Below, piece after piece: positions 45,776 to 57,791 of a stretch of DNA of 64,000 nt. This DNA is from Pseudopyrenochaeta lycopersici (lineage: Eukaryota; Ascomycota; Dothideomycetes; Pleosporales; Pseudopyrenochaetaceae). Position 1 is the first letter of the stretch. Each line of letters begins with the position of its first letter. The stretch is taken from NCBI GenBank assembly GCA_003313425.1, contig NHZP01000012.1:1240001-1304000 (forward strand), written 5' to 3'. The notes under the pieces are model-generated. The model did no database searches, was not told where the DNA came from, and worked only from the letters and a program-made list of their open reading frames with translations. Both the position numbers and the translations under genes were made by a program.

Positions 45776-47296
45776 ATGGCCACCGCCCCGGATTACAAGA
45801 ACATCCCCCATTCACACCGCCTGCCTGTCCGCCATCGCGAAGTGCAGCGCACCTTCACAAAGCTGTCCCGTCAGTCGCTCGTCTCCCTCGCCCAGCAATG
45901 GCTCAGCAAGAAGAACCGCGACTTCTGCAAGCCCTACCTATTGAACGACGCCAACGAGGCTGATGAAGAGGATGACGAGGAGCTCTATGAGCCGGCGCAG
46001 AGCTATGAAGAGCTGCAGGAGATCTACAGGGAGCTAGCAACCCGCAAGGGCGGAAGGAAAGAGGTGCTGGATCGCATGCTCGAAGGCGACTGGAGGACAG
46101 GCATATCCATGTACCAGCTTGCAACTGCAGAGATACAGTACCTGCTGGACCACCCATCCGCATTACGCTGGACGGCGAAGCGTCTGACCAAGATACCAAA
46201 TGCACGATCAGCCGTCACGGATATGGAAGTTACGAATGACTCTGACCACCTCCCCCGCTTCCAGGCCCAGACATTCATGTCAAATCTGGCGAGGGAGCTG
46301 ACGCCGCTCATGAAGGCACACTATCTCATCACACGGATCAAGACATCGCCTATGACGATACTACGGGTCTACATACATGACTCGCCGTATAGTAGCGAAG
46401 GCTCGCTCGCCGTAGACTCCAGCAATGCCGATAGTGCAAAGGCGGTCTTCTTCGTATGGCCTAATGGCTCACCATTCGTGTACTCGTCACTGGCGACGCT
46501 CACAGGCCAAGTCGTTGGAGATGACGGGCGACATCTCAGAGACATTGTTCAGCAGGCGATACCAAAAGCTTTTTCGAGGCCGTCTGCGCGCTATCAAATG
46601 ACCAGTACCAACTTTACCACAAAATCGCTCGATGCTCTTCTCACATACCGTGGGCCTGGGAAAAGCAACGCGGCGGCCGGAGGATGGAGCATTTTCCAAG
46701 ACCACAGCTTTAGTCAGAACGCACTCGACTTCATCACTACACAAAAGGGTGATGGACACGAAAAGAACAATACGGACAAGAATGCCCCGAACGGTACCGC
46801 AAAACCTGGTCCCGGGCGGCCGAAGCGACCGCTAGACGACAAAGAGTCTTCAGAAGCAAAGCGGAGGAAAGAAGTAGCAGCAGGCCGTTTTGGCACCTCT
46901 GCACAGCCAAATGATGGTCAAGGACTCGAGCGTTTTGAAGTACGAATTGATGACCCATTTCCCATCTCCCAAGGCGGCAATACTGGCGCACCAGCAGACG
47001 GCGACAGGTCAGTTCTGGAGGGGCAGACGTCGAATCGCACGCGCCGAGGCCGCCCATCTCTACTCGACAGAACAGCTGAAGACCTCGAGGAGATCCAGAA
47101 CGAAGAGGGGTGGGTTCCAAACGTCCGCATCACATTTCAGGGCACGCATGTCTTCGCTGGTGTTAGGCAGCTCGTTGAAGAAGGCATCGTAGATGGAGAG
47201 AAGATGCCAGGCTGGATGACCGGGGAAGCAGCTGTAACGATAGGCACGGTAAGAGATGGACGGATACGGAGTAAAGAGGGTGTTCCTGGTGTATGA
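45776..47296 (+). CDS. CHL4: Inner-kinetochore protein Chl4/Mis15 (CENP-N family)
   Basis: Single uninterrupted frame, 506 residues. The N-terminus has the CENP-N/Chl4 layout: FTKLSRQSLVSLAQQWL, an acidic linker, then YRELATRKGGRKEVLDRMLEGDWRTGISMYQLATAEIQYL with a W at the equivalent of the DWxxG block. The middle carries the beta-rich fold (MTILRVYIHDSPY). A long charged, Gly/Pro/Lys-rich insert (about residues 318-440) with a possible nuclear signal (KRPLDDKE..AKRRKE) precedes the diagnostic C-terminus: NVRITFQGTHVFAGVRQLVEEGIVDGEKMPGWMTGEA. In yeasts Chl4 with Iml3 belongs to the CCAN and helps CENP-A deposition, cohesion and shugoshin recruitment at centromeres. Confidence 0.92.
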   Translation: MATAPDYKNIPHSHRLPVRHREVQRTFTKLSRQSLVSLAQQWLSKKNRDFCKPYLLNDANEADEEDDEELYEPAQSYEELQEIYRELATRKGGRKEVLDRMLEGDWRTGISMYQLATAEIQYLLDHPSALRWTAKRLTKIPNARSAVTDMEVTNDSDHLPRFQAQTFMSNLARELTPLMKAHYLITRIKTSPMTILRVYIHDSPYSSEGSLAVDSSNADSAKAVFFVWPNGSPFVYSSLATLTGQVVGDDGRHLRDIVQQAIPKAFSRPSARYQMTSTNFTTKSLDALLTYRGPGKSNAAAGGWSIFQDHSFSQNALDFITTQKGDGHEKNNTDKNAPNGTAKPGPGRPKRPLDDKESSEAKRRKEVAAGRFGTSAQPNDGQGLERFEVRIDDPFPISQGGNTGAPADGDRSVLEGQTSNRTRRGRPSLLDRTAEDLEEIQNEEGWVPNVRITFQGTHVFAGVRQLVEEGIVDGEKMPGWMTGEAAVTIGTVRDGRIRSKEGVPGV

Positions 47297-48654
47297 GCGA
47301 CCCCTTGATCTTGATGCGCGGAGTTAGCAGGCGTCCTGATATTGATATACCCATCATGCGGTGCTTGGAGTATCTTTGGTTGTCACAGTATCTAACTACA
47401 GTATTGTAGCTAATGATTTGAATGACCTCTCGCGACTTATAGTTGTTTAGCGAAAACGAGTCATTTTTTGTGATGCAGTGTATGAGTACCGTTCCTTCCT
47501 TGCTTGTTCATGAACCTTGCCTTCTTTAAGCTTCAGGGTCCAGAACCTCGATTCTATAAAACTACATGGGATTTCTGATGTGCCATCCTTTGCTGCCCTG
47601 GAAGTCCGGTCGATACGTCATCCTTTTGTGAAATCAGATCGATATTTCACAAAGGACATGCAAGTGCTGACATCGACTTTTAGCCTATTGACATCACCCA
47701 AGTGTCTTGGTTTCACAGCCCATGCTTTACCACCAAGGCCAAGCACGATGCGCATGAGATCCCTCAAGGCGTTTTTACCACTACCATCAAATGGATACAA
47801 GTCTTAGCCTTGGCTGATTTCCGCGACTTCGGACAACGGCAATACAAGCGACATTCGGTATCCACCTTCTGGTGCTTCATAACCACCCGCTATCCACTTT
47901 CGTCGCCGTCCCAAGTCAGCCATGTGGCTCGTGAATTAGGTTTGCGGCTCAACAACCACCACGACGTAACCGCTTGGCAGCACCAAACCCGTAACAGAAG
48001 GCATCATACCTGTTCCGGCACTAGTCGGCGAGACCGGGAACCTGCAAAACGTCACGAGATCGCCCGCCTAGCCGTCGTATCAGCACCCATGTCATGGAGG
48101 CAAGCGAGATGTCGCGGCCTCGCATCTGAGGTTGACAAAGCAGCATCGGATTGGGTGTGGCTGTTGTGGCTAGTGCGCACGGGCTGCCGGTTATCCGTTT
48201 GCGGCGTAAGGCTTACATTCACTTTCTAGGATTAGCCGGTCATGTGAAGGTCGTATACGAACCGATAGGGCGTCACTGCATACTATGTCAGAGCGTTTGG
48301 CATGTGGTTGGACAGAAAAACGGGTCGAAGAAGGTTTGGATGGGAATTTGAGGGTCTCCATGCGTCGACCGGTGACCCACCTAAGAAGCTTGGGAACGGA
48401 AATAATGTCTTGACTACGTGGATGCTCAGATACCAGCCCTTGGCAAGGTTGAGAAGGAAAGCATATATACTTAATGGATTCCCCATGTAGGAGCGATCCA
48501 GCAGGTCAATAGCCATCCATATATTACTTAACACTGTTGACATTGAGTTCGATTAAGACTTTCAGACTCCATATCCATTCACAATTGGAAACAAACCTAC
48601 CTTCAAAAGACAGCGAAGTCATCCAACCCGATTTACCATCACCAACCAAAAACG
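47297..48654. other. Intergenic, no gene supported
   Basis: 1.36 kb. Chance frames up to 175 codons on the plus strand. The minus strand has two short protein-like frames (40 and 60 codons, about 47.62-47.94 kb) that I could not join. Nothing recognised. Confidence 0.45.
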
Positions 48655-49191
48655 TTGCCGATGACAAACCACTACACCCACCCCATCAACGCCCGAGACT
48701 TGACCACAAGACTCAACAATCTCGAGCCCCTCCAAACCACCAATGGAGACCGTACCCCCAACCCAACAATGCCCCAGCGACGAGGCCGAGCCTCCTCCTT
48801 CGACAGCCAGCTCTCGCGGCTCCCCAAATTCAGCAAGTCCTCCACAATGTCCACCACGGGAACCAACGACTCGAGCCTGTCACAGCTGCAAGTCATGCGC
48901 GCGGAGCCCAGCGCGAAAGCGCACACAACCAGCGTTCACGTGCCCGCGGGTGACTTCAGCAAGCCGCGCATCAACAAGCGCAGTCGGCGCGACACGCAGT
49001 CCAGTGCGCGCAGCGAGGGCGGCGGGACCGCGAGGAAGGACGGCGCAAAGGAGTTTCAGTACTATGGGCGGCATGGGAATCAGTGGCTGTTTAATGACTT
49101 TAGCGTTACGGATGCGGTGGCCAAGGGATTCAAGAAGGTGTTTGGCAAGGATGAGGAGCGTGGGGATTGGTATGAGAACAGGGGTCGTTGA
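48655..49191 (+). CDS. Small basic protein of unknown function, 178 aa
   Basis: Single exon. The first ~120 residues are Ser/Thr/Arg-rich and probably disordered (RRGRASSFDSQLSRLPKF, KRSRRDTQSSARSEGGG). The last ~50 are more ordered and look conserved: EFQYYGRHGNQWLFNDFSVTDAVAKGFKKVFGK. The YGRHGNxWLFxxFSVxD pattern recalls a small fungal family, but I cannot name it. The start could be M1 at 48655, the M at 48661 or the internal M before PQRRGR; the C-terminal block is unaffected. No membrane segment or signal peptide. Function unknown. Confidence 0.65.
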   Translation: MPMTNHYTHPINARDLTTRLNNLEPLQTTNGDRTPNPTMPQRRGRASSFDSQLSRLPKFSKSSTMSTTGTNDSSLSQLQVMRAEPSAKAHTTSVHVPAGDFSKPRINKRSRRDTQSSARSEGGGTARKDGAKEFQYYGRHGNQWLFNDFSVTDAVAKGFKKVFGKDEERGDWYENRGR

Positions 49192-49683
49192 GGGGGATGT
49201 AGTGGGTAGATGTGTATTGGGAGGAATGAGTGTGTTGTGTGGACGAGAAGATTATGTACTGAGAAGCTGTCAGCAAGGAAATTATAAAAAATTTTTACTA
49301 CATGATGACTGTCTTTGCTGTGATTGTTATGCGTGATGGATCTGATATTCTGTCCTTTTGCTAATACGTTAGGTGTTAAGATGTGCTTGTGATATCACTG
49401 AGAAGACGTCAAGCCACTGACCTTGGAGGTCACCGTAGTTCTCAAGCGGGAAGGAATTTCCGTTAAGAATAGATTAAATCTATACTGAGACTACATAAGT
49501 CTGTGAATGCTACCATGCAATGCCTGGACACAATGCAGCCAAAACCCAACGCCATGCTTGCTCTAATACGATTGGAAGCCAAAAAGCTTCCTTGGCAAAA
49601 CAAAGTTCGTAGGATATTGCATTTCGTGGACGACGTCTATGTGTATTTCATAGTTTGTTGTTTACTTTTGATTGGCGAGGGTT
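49192..49683. other. Region between convergent genes
   Basis: 492 bp; AT-rich 3' flanks. No gene seen. Confidence 0.5.
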
Positions 49684-50727
49684 CTAGCCGCGCTTCCAGA
49701 ACTGATACTTCTTTCTCGGTGCGTTAGCCTTTGGCTCACCGGCATGCATGTCCGTCGACCTGACGCCATGCTCTATATTGTCTAGAGCATACGCCTTCTC
49801 GCTTCCTCGCTTCTTTCCTTTCCTCACGTCCCGTCTCGAGGCACAGCAGCAGCAAAGCGACATCTGCACTATCCAGGCAAAGATGGCAAAAGCGCTCGCA
49901 ACCCACATAAATGCGAACATGGTTACGCCAATTTCGGCGCCAATGTTCAGTTCAGCCACGCCGCTGATAGTGTTGCGGAAGATTGTGAACATGACGGTTG
50001 CGACGATGGAGCCGGCGGTAACGAAAAGCGCATTCAGGAAGGCAAAGATAGCAACGGGGAGTGCGAGCCAGCGCGTGTAGATGGAGAGAGGCATTAGGAA
50101 GATGAGTACGAAAGAGAGGCAGGTTCCTGTGAGGAAGAGGCCGAACATCCATCGCGAGACTAGTTTAATGAGATCGAGGATGTCGTTAATATCGGCGGGA
50201 AGGTTGACTGACAGTCTTCGTTAGCCAGAGTCTTTTGATATGAAACAACATGCAATCGGAGTATGTTAGGAAAACTCACTCGACGCTCCAGCGAGCAGCT
50301 CATTACGCAGAATCTCTACTGGATTGAACCAATACAACGTCTGTGGCTCCGAGCAAAACGTTACGCCCTCGCCCTCATACCCCTCGCAGAATCCCCAAAG
50401 CCCAACTTGGTAAAAATCATGAAGACCTAGCGTCTGGGCGATGGTGTTGATCAACTGAAAGTTCGGGACACTGGATGGCACGACATTGCTAAGGTCGAGC
50501 CGGATAAAGTACCAATCTTTGATCACGGATTGATTGCTGGTGCCTCCGATTTGTAATAGGATCAGGAAGATGACAGAGAGGAAGAGGAAGAAACTCGTTA
50601 ATAGGGCCCAGGTTTTGCGTGTGCGAGTCGCGCGTTTGACTTGTTCTTTCGAGAGTTCCGGCACGACGGTAGGAGACGAGGACGTATTCGTTCCATCGGA
50701 CGCCCTACGGCGATTGAAGAAGCGCAT
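49684..50727 (-). CDS. SUR7/PalI-family four-helix membrane protein
   Basis: Exons 50280..50727 and 49684..50207; 72-nt intron (GTGAGT...GTCAG); 323 residues. The start MRFFNRRR is followed by a cytosolic Ser-rich stretch, helix 1 (WALLTSFFLFLSVIFLILL), an extracellular loop with a Cys pair (GFCEGY... FCSEP) as in the SUR7/PalI family, then three helices. The last helix ends in a palmitoylation-prone CCCC cluster and SRRDVRKGKKRG, and a charged tail. SUR7-type proteins mark eisosomes at the plasma membrane, while PalI relatives take part in ambient pH sensing. Which branch applies cannot be told here. An alternative ATG eight codons upstream (50751) is possible. Confidence 0.87.
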
Positions 50728-52187
50728 ACCTATTCCTTCTCGATATCCCAAGCCCCCTTCGCTGACGGACGTGCGTATGAAAAAAAAATTGGGGAAAAGT
50801 CAGAAATACTCGAGCTAATAAACGAGAGCGAGCCAACGAACGAGGTATAAAAAGAGAAGAAAAAAAGTCTATTATGTCAGGGCCAACGAGAATAAGCTTC
50901 TTAATTCCGGGGAGGCGACGCAAGCTCATAACGCGCAGCAGCAGCAGCCGCAGTTTTTATGGAGCCACCCCCGAAGTTTAAAATCCTATGACGTACAGGG
51001 TCCCTCAACGACGGCGCGGCGCGGCGCTGCGCTGCTGTCTTGCTCAACGACGACACGCAAGACGCTAAAAGAAAAATAGCAGTACACATCGAGACTCACT
51101 TCATGGCAAGTAATTGGGCGGCATGGGGCCGGACGTGTGCCATTCGTTTGACGGGTGCTGAGCCTGCCAGAATGGAGTCCGGACGAGACGCGTGTTGCCG
51201 TGAGGCTGGTGATGACGTTTGGAGGGTAATTCTTACTATTTGTTGCTTACTATCCGTGTTTACAGTGGGGCCTGGTGTCATGTATGCACAGCTGTCTAGA
51301 ATGCTAGATCTACGACAGGGAATGTAGAGGTGCTGCGTCGTATGATCGGCGCTTGGGGTTGTGGATGCTGGGGCCGAGCAAAACGAAACTCGTAAGATTG
51401 CCAAGCCCAGATCGGATCCGGAAATTATGTCGTACACCAGTCATCCTTTTAATGTTTCTCTTGTGCTCATCGCCAAGTTGAAGGGTGATGTTGTCGAAGG
51501 GTTGTTAATATTTTTAGCGCATGTTTCCCCCCGAACAGCCTCTTTTTTGTATCGTTGCCACGTTTGAGTGCGTCTTTGCACAAATAAATCGTACAACAGG
51601 AGTATCGCATTATTGCACAGAACGATTCAAGTAGATAATTAAGAAGGGAACTATCAGCCAAAGCTGATGAGAAATATACTGCGATATCTTTTCATTTCCT
51701 TCTATATGCACAACATCTCTCAGACGAGAACAGTAACTGCAACTACTCTACTTCACACCTCTTCTCCAAACCACCCTTGCTATCCGACTTGCCCCCGCCC
51801 CCTCTCTACTCAGGAAAACTATAAATTAGACATTTGAACGCCGTTGCCTTGCCGCTAACCGCTGTATGAGCCCTAAAGAGGATAATCTGCCGGCCATGTA
51901 CTGTACGCTGACCGCGATGAGAAAGATAAAAGGAAGAACACAATGTCGCAGTGGGTGCAAAGTTCGCATAGGAAGCTGAAGAATGAGCAAACGCACGCTG
52001 TCTATGCCATTCGAAGGAAATCGTCATGTCCGCTTGAGAAGTGTACGGAAGCATTTGATGAGCTATTGTCGGGATCGAGATAAATGGAAGCTCTGCCAGC
52101 GAGCTGCTGTATGTATGCTGACTTGTCGTTAAACGGGTTTATTGAGCTAAATGCTCGAACGTTGACCTTGGAAACCGGGAATGGTGT
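50728..52187. other. Intergenic, no gene recognised
   Basis: 1.46 kb between the SUR7-family start and the 3' end of the Skg6-like gene. GC-rich near 51.0 kb, AT-rich near 51.5-51.8 kb. Frames are short and featureless. Confidence 0.5.
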
Positions 52188-54303
52188 TTATGCACTGGAA
52201 ACCATGTTCATCTGGGGTCGGAGCTGGACCATGAAATCATCTCTGGTTCCAACCACTCCCCTCGGTATCCTACTGACGCGGTTCGCTCCGCTACGGACGG
52301 CAAACCTGCCAGCAGCCGACATACCGGAACGGTTAGAACGGATTGAACCGGCGTCGGAGGCGTTTGAACCAGGGTCACGGAAACGTGGCGGAGGCGCGAA
52401 GTCAAGGGCTGTAAAGGTGCCTGATTTTCGCAGCAAGTGGGGGCTAGGCATGACAGCTAGATCATCGTAAGAACCGACAAGCGGAGTGTGCGATCGAACG
52501 GATGGGCTGTACGGTCTTGGGGTGCCCAACGGGCTGTCTGGCCGCATGCCGTTCTGTCGTTCTCTAAATGAGACTGGTGGCGCAAAGTCGATCGGATTGA
52601 AGACCATCGAGTCCTCTGTAAGTTTGGCAGGAGTGGGTAGTGAAGACAAGTTGGAGGGTGGAGGCAACGGCCTCTTTGGTGCAGGTGGTCCCATACGTCC
52701 ACTCATTGAGGACATGTTTCGCGGTGGGTACTGAGATGAAGCTATCGAGCTGTTCGACGTGTGCGGGCCACGAGGACCCGTGTTGCTACGGAACCGGGGA
52801 GGTGCTCGTGGCGGCGGTGTCATGGCCCGGCGAGTGATTGGCTCGGCGTAAGGCGCGTTAGGTTGAGCAACGATGAAATTTCCATTTCGTGAGTCGAACA
52901 TGGTACCGTCCTGGTACTCTGAACCATAATCTTCGTAGTAGTCCGTGTATGTGTGCCCTCCGACAGGCTCGGGTTTCGAATCATCAAAGTACTCCTTGTA
53001 GAAAGATCGGATACGATTGGCTCGCTGCTCCGGGTTCTCTTCTGGATCGTCTGAAGGCAACGGGCGGAGACTCATTGACATACGGTTGGTGTTGCGACCA
53101 TAGTCATCCACACCTAGGCCAATATTTTGCTGAGCCTGTGGATATTGAGGCTTGGGAGAAAGTGGCTCTTCTGGGATTTGGCTGTCGCGAGGTGATGGTG
53201 GTGTTACCTGGAAGCCGTCGCCATAGCTTGACGTGCTGATGATGCTGGTGGTATTGGCGTGCTGATGCATAACAGCCTGTTGCGACTGTATCCTGGGTGG
53301 GAATGCAGCTGCGCTTGCGGTAGTCTGAACAGGTGACTTGGTGACCTGCCTGCTGGTGGCGGCAGGCTCAGGGGCCGTGATAATTGGAACATCAGCAGGT
53401 TTGAAGGCAGCGTAGGTTTCTTTGGGCTGGACAGATGCTGCGGGCGGTGCTGCGGCAGCGGGCAGCGGTTCGTTCTCGTATCGTGGGTTCAATGGGCTCA
53501 GGGCAATGGCTGGGTCCGGGAACTTGATGTCTGGAGACCGGGAGCCGTCAGGGGACAATGACTCTCCGCGCATGGCGGGAGACGTAGACATGCGTTGCGC
53601 GTTCTTCAATAGACCGTCACCCATCCTATGTCTCTCGGTTCCTCCGCTAGAGGTGGTGTACAGGGATCCATTGTCGTTTCGGTAACCGCGGCTTTGGCTG
53701 TGAATGCTTTGGTTGTCGTTGATGAAGGCAACAGGGCGGTAGGGATCATGCGGATCGTGCTGCGAACGCGACAGCGAGTGGAAGGACTCTCGGGAGCCGT
53801 GCAGGCCAACGGGGAGAATGTATGGGCTTCCCGTCTCTAGTGAAATGCCTCGGTCGTGTCCTCCGCGGATTTCCTTCTCTGTGATGCTCATTTCGGGGCC
53901 CTTCTTTCCTCGCTTGGGTCCTCCCATTCCCGGTGTCAGGCCAAAGTCCATTGACTTGTACTTGTCCTTTGCGTCCTCTTCCCTTAGCTTCTTCTTGTTC
54001 CGGCGGTGAAGGAACAGCAGCACGACCGTGAGGCCAACCACCGGTACTCTGCAGACGGTCAGCCATGTTAGTGAAGCAGAGTAGTCAGACATACATTATA
54101 GCGAGGGCGATGGCCAGTGTAGGGACCTGAGTGGGCTTTGTGCAGCCGGGGTCGCTGTCGTTTGTGCACGTCGAGTCTGCGCGAGCCGAGAGGACGCGAC
54201 TTGCCACCTCCACCATTGTCTGACTTGCTCTGCTGCTGGGCCCGACATGTGCGTCTCTCCGCACATGGTGGTGCATGTGGCTGTGGTGGTGTGAGTGCTG
54301 CAT
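52188..54303 (-). CDS. Single-pass membrane protein with short ectodomain and long disordered tail (Skg6-like)
   Basis: Exons 54095..54303 and 52188..54048, with a 46-nt intron that splits the membrane helix; 689 residues. A very short His-rich N-terminus (HSHHHSHMHHH) leads to a small luminal segment with two Cys (STCTNDSDPGC). One helix spans the join (TLAIALAII/VPVVGLTVVLLFL), followed by basic stop-transfer residues HRRNKKKLREE. The ~600-residue cytosolic part is Ser/Pro/Arg-rich and disordered with blocks such as SPYILPVGLHGSRESFHSLSR. The plan resembles fungal Skg6/Tos2-type polarity and cell-wall proteins, but the match is by architecture only. No enzymatic domain is visible. Confidence 0.78.
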
Positions 54304-57300
54304 GGCGCTGAGACGAATGTCTCGTCTGCTCGCCAGAAGGATGTCGTTAAAAATGCAGTAGAAGCAAAACCAGGGCCTGGTGGTTGTCGGCGTGACGAAT
54401 ATGTGCGGGGGGATGTTGCGGTAGTGCTAATTGAACAACGCGAGATCGTGGGTCGGTCGTGATTGCGAATTGGTACATGTACATGCACGTGTCGGTGTAT
54501 TGTGTGTGTGAAAGGAGTGATGGCGTTCCAGCAAAGTGTAGCAACAACAAACAACAAACGCTCTCCGGCCCAAAAGGAATGACTGTGGTAAGATGGTGGA
54601 CGACGGAAGTCGTGGCTACGGCGAAGACGAGTGCGAAGGAATGTACGATCCCACAAGAAGTGAGGTAGAGAAGAGAGAACGGGCAAGAGGAGAAGATGAG
54701 GCGCTTCACGTTCGGGATATGGCTGACAGGCTCTGCTATTGGCTGGCGAATCCCTGGCTGCACGGGTCCCCTGTCTGTGCCGGGAAGTGAAGGCGTCCAG
54801 GGCCTGTCATGAAGCGCAGCCACAGTGTTTGACCTTGTCCTCGCGGCTTTATTACACAACCCAGGACCACCCCAATACACAAACGGGCCTCTTTCTCGCC
54901 TCGTTATGCGCTGGAGGGACGCTGCTCGTACTCGCCCACGCGCGCATCGACGTCGCTCTCCACCAGATCATCTGCACAAAACTCAGGAGGCTGCATGCAG
55001 CCCGGCCGTTTATTTAGAAACATCGAAGATCCCGCCCCATTCCGGAGCGGTTAGTACACACATGAGCCTCGCTAATGCAGGTACCCAATGAGGCTGCTGC
55101 CCATGATTGGCCGTTTCATTAACAACAGCAGATTGCCGACAGGGTCTGGTGTTGTCTGCTCCAGACCACACAACAGCCTCAGACGCGCCCGAGGCCCCCT
55201 GAGCCCCAGTTCTCGAAGGCGCTGCTGTGCACCACCATGCTTTGTGCTGCACCACATCAGTGAACAGCAGTTCAGCTGAATTCCTCACTGTTGCCCGCTC
55301 AACACCAGCCCTCGGTCGCCCCCCAAGCAAATCAGGCAAAGCGCATTCCGCTCCTTTTCCAGCCCACTGGACTACTTCGCTTCCAGAACCTTCAACCCAC
55401 TTGTCCACGTAGACTTCATTTCCCGCGCCCACACGGCCACAGCCTCGCGCCCAGTTGTGCACCACGGCACCCGGAGATGTACTTCTGCATGCAGCGACCC
55501 CGAGCCAACTGCGGGATTGGCGGCGTGCACAGCGGGACGTTTGGGCCAATTCGCGTTATCACACCAAGCTCTTCTTTTATTAGCGCTATCCGTCTTGGTC
55601 CAGATACTGTCATCTATTGAAATTGTGCAATTCTTCTGCAAAGATAATGTCAGCCCTCTCCTTTTCCTTGCACGTGCTAACGAAGCTTTGCACAGCCTCT
55701 TCTAGCACCATCAAGCACTGATGTTGCCATCCAAATCTGCGCGGATCCTTCCGCATCCCAACAGTCCATATTCGACAAGCCCTTTTTCCTCTCCTTGGGT
55801 TCTCTTATTTTTTTTTTGGCTGGAATTTGTTGGGGGCCCACCAAAAACAGCCTTGCGCTTGCAGATGGAATCGGCACCCGACTCAGCGAGGCTGTTCTGA
55901 GGCCGCGAAGGAGCTCTCAATCTCGCTGACTGCCGCTGTTGATCGGCAAGGAGACCCCTTCATCAAATGTGCAAATTACCGTCATATCCAGATCCTTCCG
56001 TCGTATACGGTCCGTGATACGGCCTTGCATCGCATATGGGCAGGGAGTCTAGATTATCGCGCCGTCTGTGGTTCACGACATTGCTGGACTATGATTTGAG
56101 GAAGTTGGTGAACCGTATCATGTAATCATACCTTTGGACCACTCGTCTTCCCGCCTGCGCGGGTGAGGAGATTTTCCAGGACACCGGATGTCTCCCGCCT
56201 CCTGCTAGATCCTATGCACTCCACTTTTCTGAACAACGTAGTACATATATCTAGCATCTTGGATGGAGTAGGCAGTGAAAACAGCACACCAGCTTCTTCA
56301 CATGTTATGTGTGCAACCCTCGTTTTATGAGCGCAGAATAATAGCAACAGCAGCTACTTCACATGCTTTCCATTGTGTGAGTAGGTGCACACGATTTGAT
56401 ATCCTCAGCTAGTGTATCATGATAAGAAGACACGATCATATGCCATTACATTCGTATCAATAGCCAGCTATCTCTCTCGTCTTAGCAAAAGCTCTACTTC
56501 CATGCCTCGTGCAATACTTCAGGCGTGCCTTGCACGATGCTCGCACTTGCATTTCGAATCAGGTTTATTGCGCACAAGTCTTCTTGCCCACAGCTCGTTA
56601 TGCCAGGCTTGAATAGTTCCAGCCAAGTGTGGTTGCACTACGGATCATCGGCTTTATTTGGGCAATGGCCGTGCATGATGGCTTCAGGCGTTTACTTCGC
56701 ACCCGGATGAGCGATCCATGATGGTCTCTGTTGTGCATTTGCTGGTGAAACAGTCTCGCGCTACACGCGGCTTTCCTGCAAGACACTCAGCAGTTGACAG
56801 CCGTTTCGTCCCGTAGCCGGCAACCAAGCGTCTCGAAACCGATCATGGTCCACAAGGACTCTCCGAGTCCGGGAGCTGAGGTGTTGTGCATCAAATCGTT
56901 TCCCCAGCTAAATCATGCAAGGTCAGGGTCAGTGTCAGATCGATTGTCTATTCAGCTTATAGTTGAACTCTAGATTAACGTGATCAGCCTACCTGAAGGC
57001 ATCTCACGAATCGCCTGCTGTCGCTTGTTTGGGAAAGGCTTTCCTGCGACTAATGTGCACCGGAAGGAGCCATCTCCATGTGCTTGACAAATCGATCGCC
57101 AAACATGTACCAGCCATTGAACGCCCGATCGATGGTTCGTCGTACCGAGTGCAGTCGTGCGACCAAAAACGGCCATGGGGTCACAAGAAGGGACATAATT
57201 TCAAGCACGTGTGACAACACGAGGACCCTTTTATCGATATGCCAGCCACTGTAGCGTATTCAGAAGCTGAGCAATGGAACGAGTGTGCTGAAGAAGATCT

Positions 57301-57791
57301 AAGCTGAGGCAAACACGAAAAGCCGCTACAGCCGCAATTGAATCGGGAAGTTCCAGTCAGCCGCTGTGACTGACTACTTGCAGGCATCCCCGAAGTGGTG
57401 TGTGTGATAAATGCAAGCTGTCGTGGAGAGAGCGTGGCGTGCGGGATGGCGGCATGGTGTTCCACGGGCACGAGATACAAGTCGAGCCGAGAAGGAGCGA
57501 ATCGCCTATGACGCACTGGCCAGTCGTCTCATGCGGGCAAATCATCAATGACCAACAAAGACCTACATACGCACGACATCCGCCGCTGGCAAATCCGCTG
57601 CTTGCCCTCTTTTTCCTCCCACCGACTCGCCTCACACGATAGACTGTACCTGACTCTCGCCCACTCACGGTGGCCCCCACGCATATCGCGCCGGCGAAAC
57701 GATTCGGCCCCTGCATAGGGAAACCCCGCCGTTGTCCCACTGCCTGGACTTCTTAAGCTGCAGTGTCCTTCCAGAGACGCATTTGCGTATC
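54304..57791. other. 3.5-kb gene-poor region
   Basis: Upstream region of the divergent Skg6-like and YPI1 genes. GC-rich to about 55.5 kb with overlapping chance frames (up to 196 codons), then AT-richer. No repeat, transposon or RNA gene recognised. Confidence 0.5.

Noticed and set aside
47618..47940. Two short minus-strand protein-like frames (40 and 60 codons)
   Set aside because: They look somewhat coding but no GT...AG intron joins them and neither matches a known family; lengths are within chance.
55010..55549. 179-codon minus-strand frame
   Set aside because: Arg/Ala/Gly-rich, no domain, no plausible partner exon; lies in a GC-rich upstream region.
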